Source: Vitrella brassicaformis (lineage: Eukaryota > Sar > Vitrellaceae). From it: a stretch of DNA of 31,760 bases. The position numbers were made by a program, and so were the translations under genes. The notes below the pieces were generated by a model. It was given only the letters and a program-made list of their open reading frames with translations. It was not told the DNA's origin and did not search any database. The first letter of the stretch is position 1. Each line of letters opens with the position of its first letter. Positions 29,484 through 31,760 of the stretch are shown here, piece by piece. Location of the stretch: NCBI GenBank assembly GCA_001179505.1, contig CDMY01000646.1:46999-78758 (forward strand), read 5' to 3'.

Positions 29484-30284
29484 TCAGTCCATCTTTCGTG
29501 TCCTTTCACCATTGACCATCATCTTGCCCACCAGCCCCCTGGCCAGCAGCCTGAACACCTTGTACCCCCAAAACAGCGACACCAGCCACACCGTCGTCCC
29601 CCCCACTTTGATATACAGCGGCGTCGTCGGACACGTCACCGTACAAAACAGCAAAAACGGCGCAACCACAAAACGCGAGACCAGAAATGTCACGGCAAAG
29701 GCCAGAGAGAAGGCCTCGTACGCCGATAACCGCTTGTCGGTCTCCTGCTCCATCTGCAGCTGCTGCTTGGTGAGATGCCGTGTTGGCTCCGTCCGCGGCT
29801 TTGCAAAGTAGCGGCAGTTGAGGAACGGCGTTGATACCTCGGCGAGCAGCGTGCACATGCAGACCTCATAGCCGGACACGCGAAACAGCAGTACCCACAG
29901 CATCCCGCTCGCAGTGGCCAGGTGGTGCAGCACAAAGTCCCAGTTGTTGCGGATAACAGCGATGAGCGTGTCGTAGAGGAAATACCCGCTGCTCACCTGC
30001 AGCAGCACCTTCTGCAGCGGCAGCAGCTCGGCACCGAAGCCATTGTTCTCGACAAAGAAGACCGTGGTGCATCCTGTGACGGCAATGGTGGCATGCAGGG
30101 TGGACACGACCTTGTTGGCGCCCTCGAGCTCGAGCTTCGGCCCGCCTGTGTGCTTGACGAGTGCGTGCAGGGCGGTCCACGTGGCACAGAGGGAGAGGAC
30201 GGGCAGCCAGACGGATGTGTCGAGGAAGGCCAGCCACCAGTCGTCCGCGTCTGCCACACGTGCCATCACGATCTCTGCAGCCAT
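29484..30284 (-). CDS. TLC-domain (TRAM/LAG1/CLN8) multi-pass membrane protein, intronless
   Basis: A single 266-codon frame from ATG 30284 to the stop at 29484. TLC proteins are ER or Golgi membrane proteins of lipid metabolism or sensing, including ceramide synthases and TMEM56/TLCD-type proteins. About six hydrophobic segments are visible: WLPVLSLCATWTALHALV, VVSTLHATIAVTGCTTVFFV, VSSGYFLYDTLIAVI, LATASGMLWVLLFRVSGYEV, FSLAFAVTFLVSRFVVAPFL and TTVWLVSLFWGYKVF. The family core, GYFLYD followed by DFVLHHLATASG with the paired His, and LLAEVSTPFLNCRYF are present. The Lag1 ceramide-synthase motif is not complete, so the TLCD/TMEM56 branch fits better. It is the only long intronless gene in this window, suggesting a retrocopy or intron loss. 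Confidence 0.9.
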   Translation of the reverse strand: MAAEIVMARVADADDWWLAFLDTSVWLPVLSLCATWTALHALVKHTGGPKLELEGANKVVSTLHATIAVTGCTTVFFVENNGFGAELLPLQKVLLQVSSGYFLYDTLIAVIRNNWDFVLHHLATASGMLWVLLFRVSGYEVCMCTLLAEVSTPFLNCRYFAKPRTEPTRHLTKQQLQMEQETDKRLSAYEAFSLAFAVTFLVSRFVVAPFLLFCTVTCPTTPLYIKVGGTTVWLVSLFWGYKVFRLLARGLVGKMMVNGERTRKMD

Positions 30285-30505
30285 TCTCTCCTGATCGGCA
30301 GATCAGAAATAAAGACAGGCGGGATGAATTAGAGGGACTCATCCTTCCGGGTCACTGTTTCACACCCTCTGGCACATCCGTCTCCCCGAGTCCGTCAGTC
30401 CGTCCGTCAATCTAGCTATGCACACTGCAATGCATGCATTGCAACCAACATCCTCCCTATCAGCTCTACCGTCCTGCACTCCTCCATCCATCCAGCCATG
30501 GCTAC

Positions 30506-31197
30506 CTAGTGGATGCTGTTCTGCGCCTTCACGGCCGACTTGCCGCCCCTGCTGCTGCCGCCGCTGCCACCGCCACTGCTGCTGCTGCTGCCGGTGGGTG
30601 GCGACGCGGCTGGTGCATCCTCCTCGCGCTTGCCGCCCTTGGGAGGGGGGCTGGGTGAGGCCTGTGCCTGTGCCTGTGCGTTGTGGGGCGTGTCGTTGGT
30701 CGTGCCGTTGTTGTTGGCAGTGTTCTTGACGTTGGTGTTGAGCTGCAACTTCTCCCGCGCCCATTTGATCACGCCCGGGATGCCACTCTGCACACACACA
30801 CACACAGAGAGAGAGAGTGTGTGTGTGTGTGGTGGTAGGGGGGTGGCTGAGGGGTTACGGGTGATTGTGTGGCCGCGCTGAGTATGCCGTCCAGCGTGGC
30901 TGTGTCGGCGATGGACTCGAGCACCGACTTCTCCACCCGCATCGCCCCCATACGGTCGGACGTGTGGGTGGGGGCCGCCTCCTTGCGACGCGCATTGCCC
31001 AGACGCATCTTGACGACACACACACACACACACATGTCAACAGATGGATGGATGTGTGTGTGTGTGTGCGACGGACCAGTTTGAGCCACTCGTCGTGTGC
31101 GGACTGGTTGCCGGTGATCATGATGGTGCTCTCGTAAGACGCACCGTGGGTCGTCTGGCTAGACAGTGTCCATGCTGCACACACCCATCCACACACA

Positions 31198-31256
<59 letters not shown>

Positions 31257-31714
31257 GGGGAGAGAGAGGGGGACATCCTTGTGTGTGTGTGGATCTCTGT
31301 GTGTGTGGGTCTCTCTCTCTCTCTCTCTGTGCGTGTGTGTGAGGGCCACATGCTTACAAGCGTTGTTCATGACGATATCAAGCGACCCCCGTGTGCACAT
31401 GATGCTCATGGTGGTGCTGCTCTCCAAACACGGCACCGCCAGCAGAAACGTCCCATGCAGGCTGTCCTCGCCCACACCGCCGCTACCGCCGCTACCGCTA
31501 CCACCCCCCTCCACCAAATGCGTCAGCCGGAAGACCCCCGAGAGTGTGCCGCCCTGCTTGGGGATGCCCAGGGTGGCCGGCCCCTTCCCTGCTGCGTCTG
31601 CGTCATTGCTGGTGCTGCTGCCGTCGGTTGTGGTTGAGGGCTTGGTGTTGTCGCGGAGGAGCTTGATGTCGGAGGAGCTCATCCCGGGAATCGGAATGGG
31701 CGGAATGGTGCAGC
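30506..31714 (-). CDS. 3' part of a protein of unknown family (5' end outside window)
   Basis: Four exons, complement of 31358-31714, 31077-31174, 30859-31008 and 30506-30787, join in phase. The first begins after a catcag acceptor at 31715, and its frame is open before the Met at 31682, so the true start lies beyond the window. Visible parts: a Thr/Ser/Asp linker, a Gly/Ser loop (GGGSGSGGSGG), an Ig-like or beta-rich stretch (DSLHGTFLLAVPCL, TMSIMCTRGSLDIVMNNA, ESTIMITGNQSAHDEWLKL), a helical region (VEKSVLESIADTATLDGIL) and a low-complexity tail ending SSRGGKSAVKAQNSIH. The tail has several NNG/NTN-type Asn residues. No family is recognised. The first visible intron (31175-31357) is a textbook case of CA/GA repeats at the 5' side and CT/TG at the 3' side. 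Confidence 0.7.
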
Positions 31715-31760
31715 CTGATGGATGGATGGATGTGTGTGTGTGTGTGGGGGGGGGGGGGGG
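31715..31760. other. window end: TG repeat and G14 run
   Basis: On the minus strand this is intron sequence with CA repeats leading to the acceptor at 31715. It ends in a long G homopolymer, matching the C homopolymers at the window start and at the internal gap. Confidence 0.6.

Noticed and set aside
31202-31345. Long CA/GA/CT/TG tract as coding sequence on either strand
   Set aside because: Open frames here encode only His/Thr, Glu/Arg or Ser/Leu repeats from microsatellite; the tract lies between good splice sites.

Overview
The window is nuclear DNA of a eukaryote with very many short introns. Almost every recognisable protein is split into small exons by 48-180 bp introns with GT-AG (a few GC-AG) borders, and many introns carry CA, GA, CT and TG microsatellites. 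Coding DNA is GC-rich. The mix of secreted Cys-rich proteins, an aspartic protease, a GldA-type dehydrogenase and a SABATH-type methyltransferase suggests a unicellular alga or protist. A chromerid alveolate such as Vitrella is my guess from gene style; the sequence alone does not prove it. No rRNA, tRNA, CRISPR array or complete transposon was seen.

Layout. 801-3029: two divergently transcribed paralogues for small secreted Cys-rich proteins. 4760-6846 (-): an 11-exon glycerol dehydrogenase, divergent from a secreted protein of unknown family (7041-8587, +). 9150-16243 is a patchwork built by duplication. It holds a trypsin-like serine protease (9223-10885), two copies of an unknown two-exon gene (11837-12450 and 14818-15427, both -), a membrane-protein frame followed by a sequon-dense frame (12615-13283), and an orphan terminal exon resembling a thioesterase (14187-14379, -). 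16071-18127 (+): a SABATH-type carboxyl methyltransferase containing a 300-N gap. Its first exon and upstream region are almost the same as those of the serine protease gene. 18966-22043 (-): a 14-exon pepsin-family aspartic protease with a long C-terminal extension.

22515-23770 (-) holds small, uncertain or damaged exons. 24122-26778 (+) is a large ankyrin-like gene whose frame is broken by a 10-bp tandem duplication. 27302-28976 (+) is a 10-exon class II aldolase/adducin-type protein. 29484-30284 (-) is an intronless TLC-domain membrane protein. 30506-31714 (-) is the 3' part of a Ser/Gly-rich protein that runs off the window.

The genes do not form an obvious pathway. Several are in head-to-head pairs with short shared upstream regions (1538-1914, 6847-7040, 12451-12614). 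The most notable structural signal is inside the introns: on the sense strand many have CA/GA repeats near the donor and CT/TG repeats near the acceptor, so the intron ends could pair with each other. Exon boundaries were worked out by hand from splice consensus, phase and family similarity; no transcript data were available.
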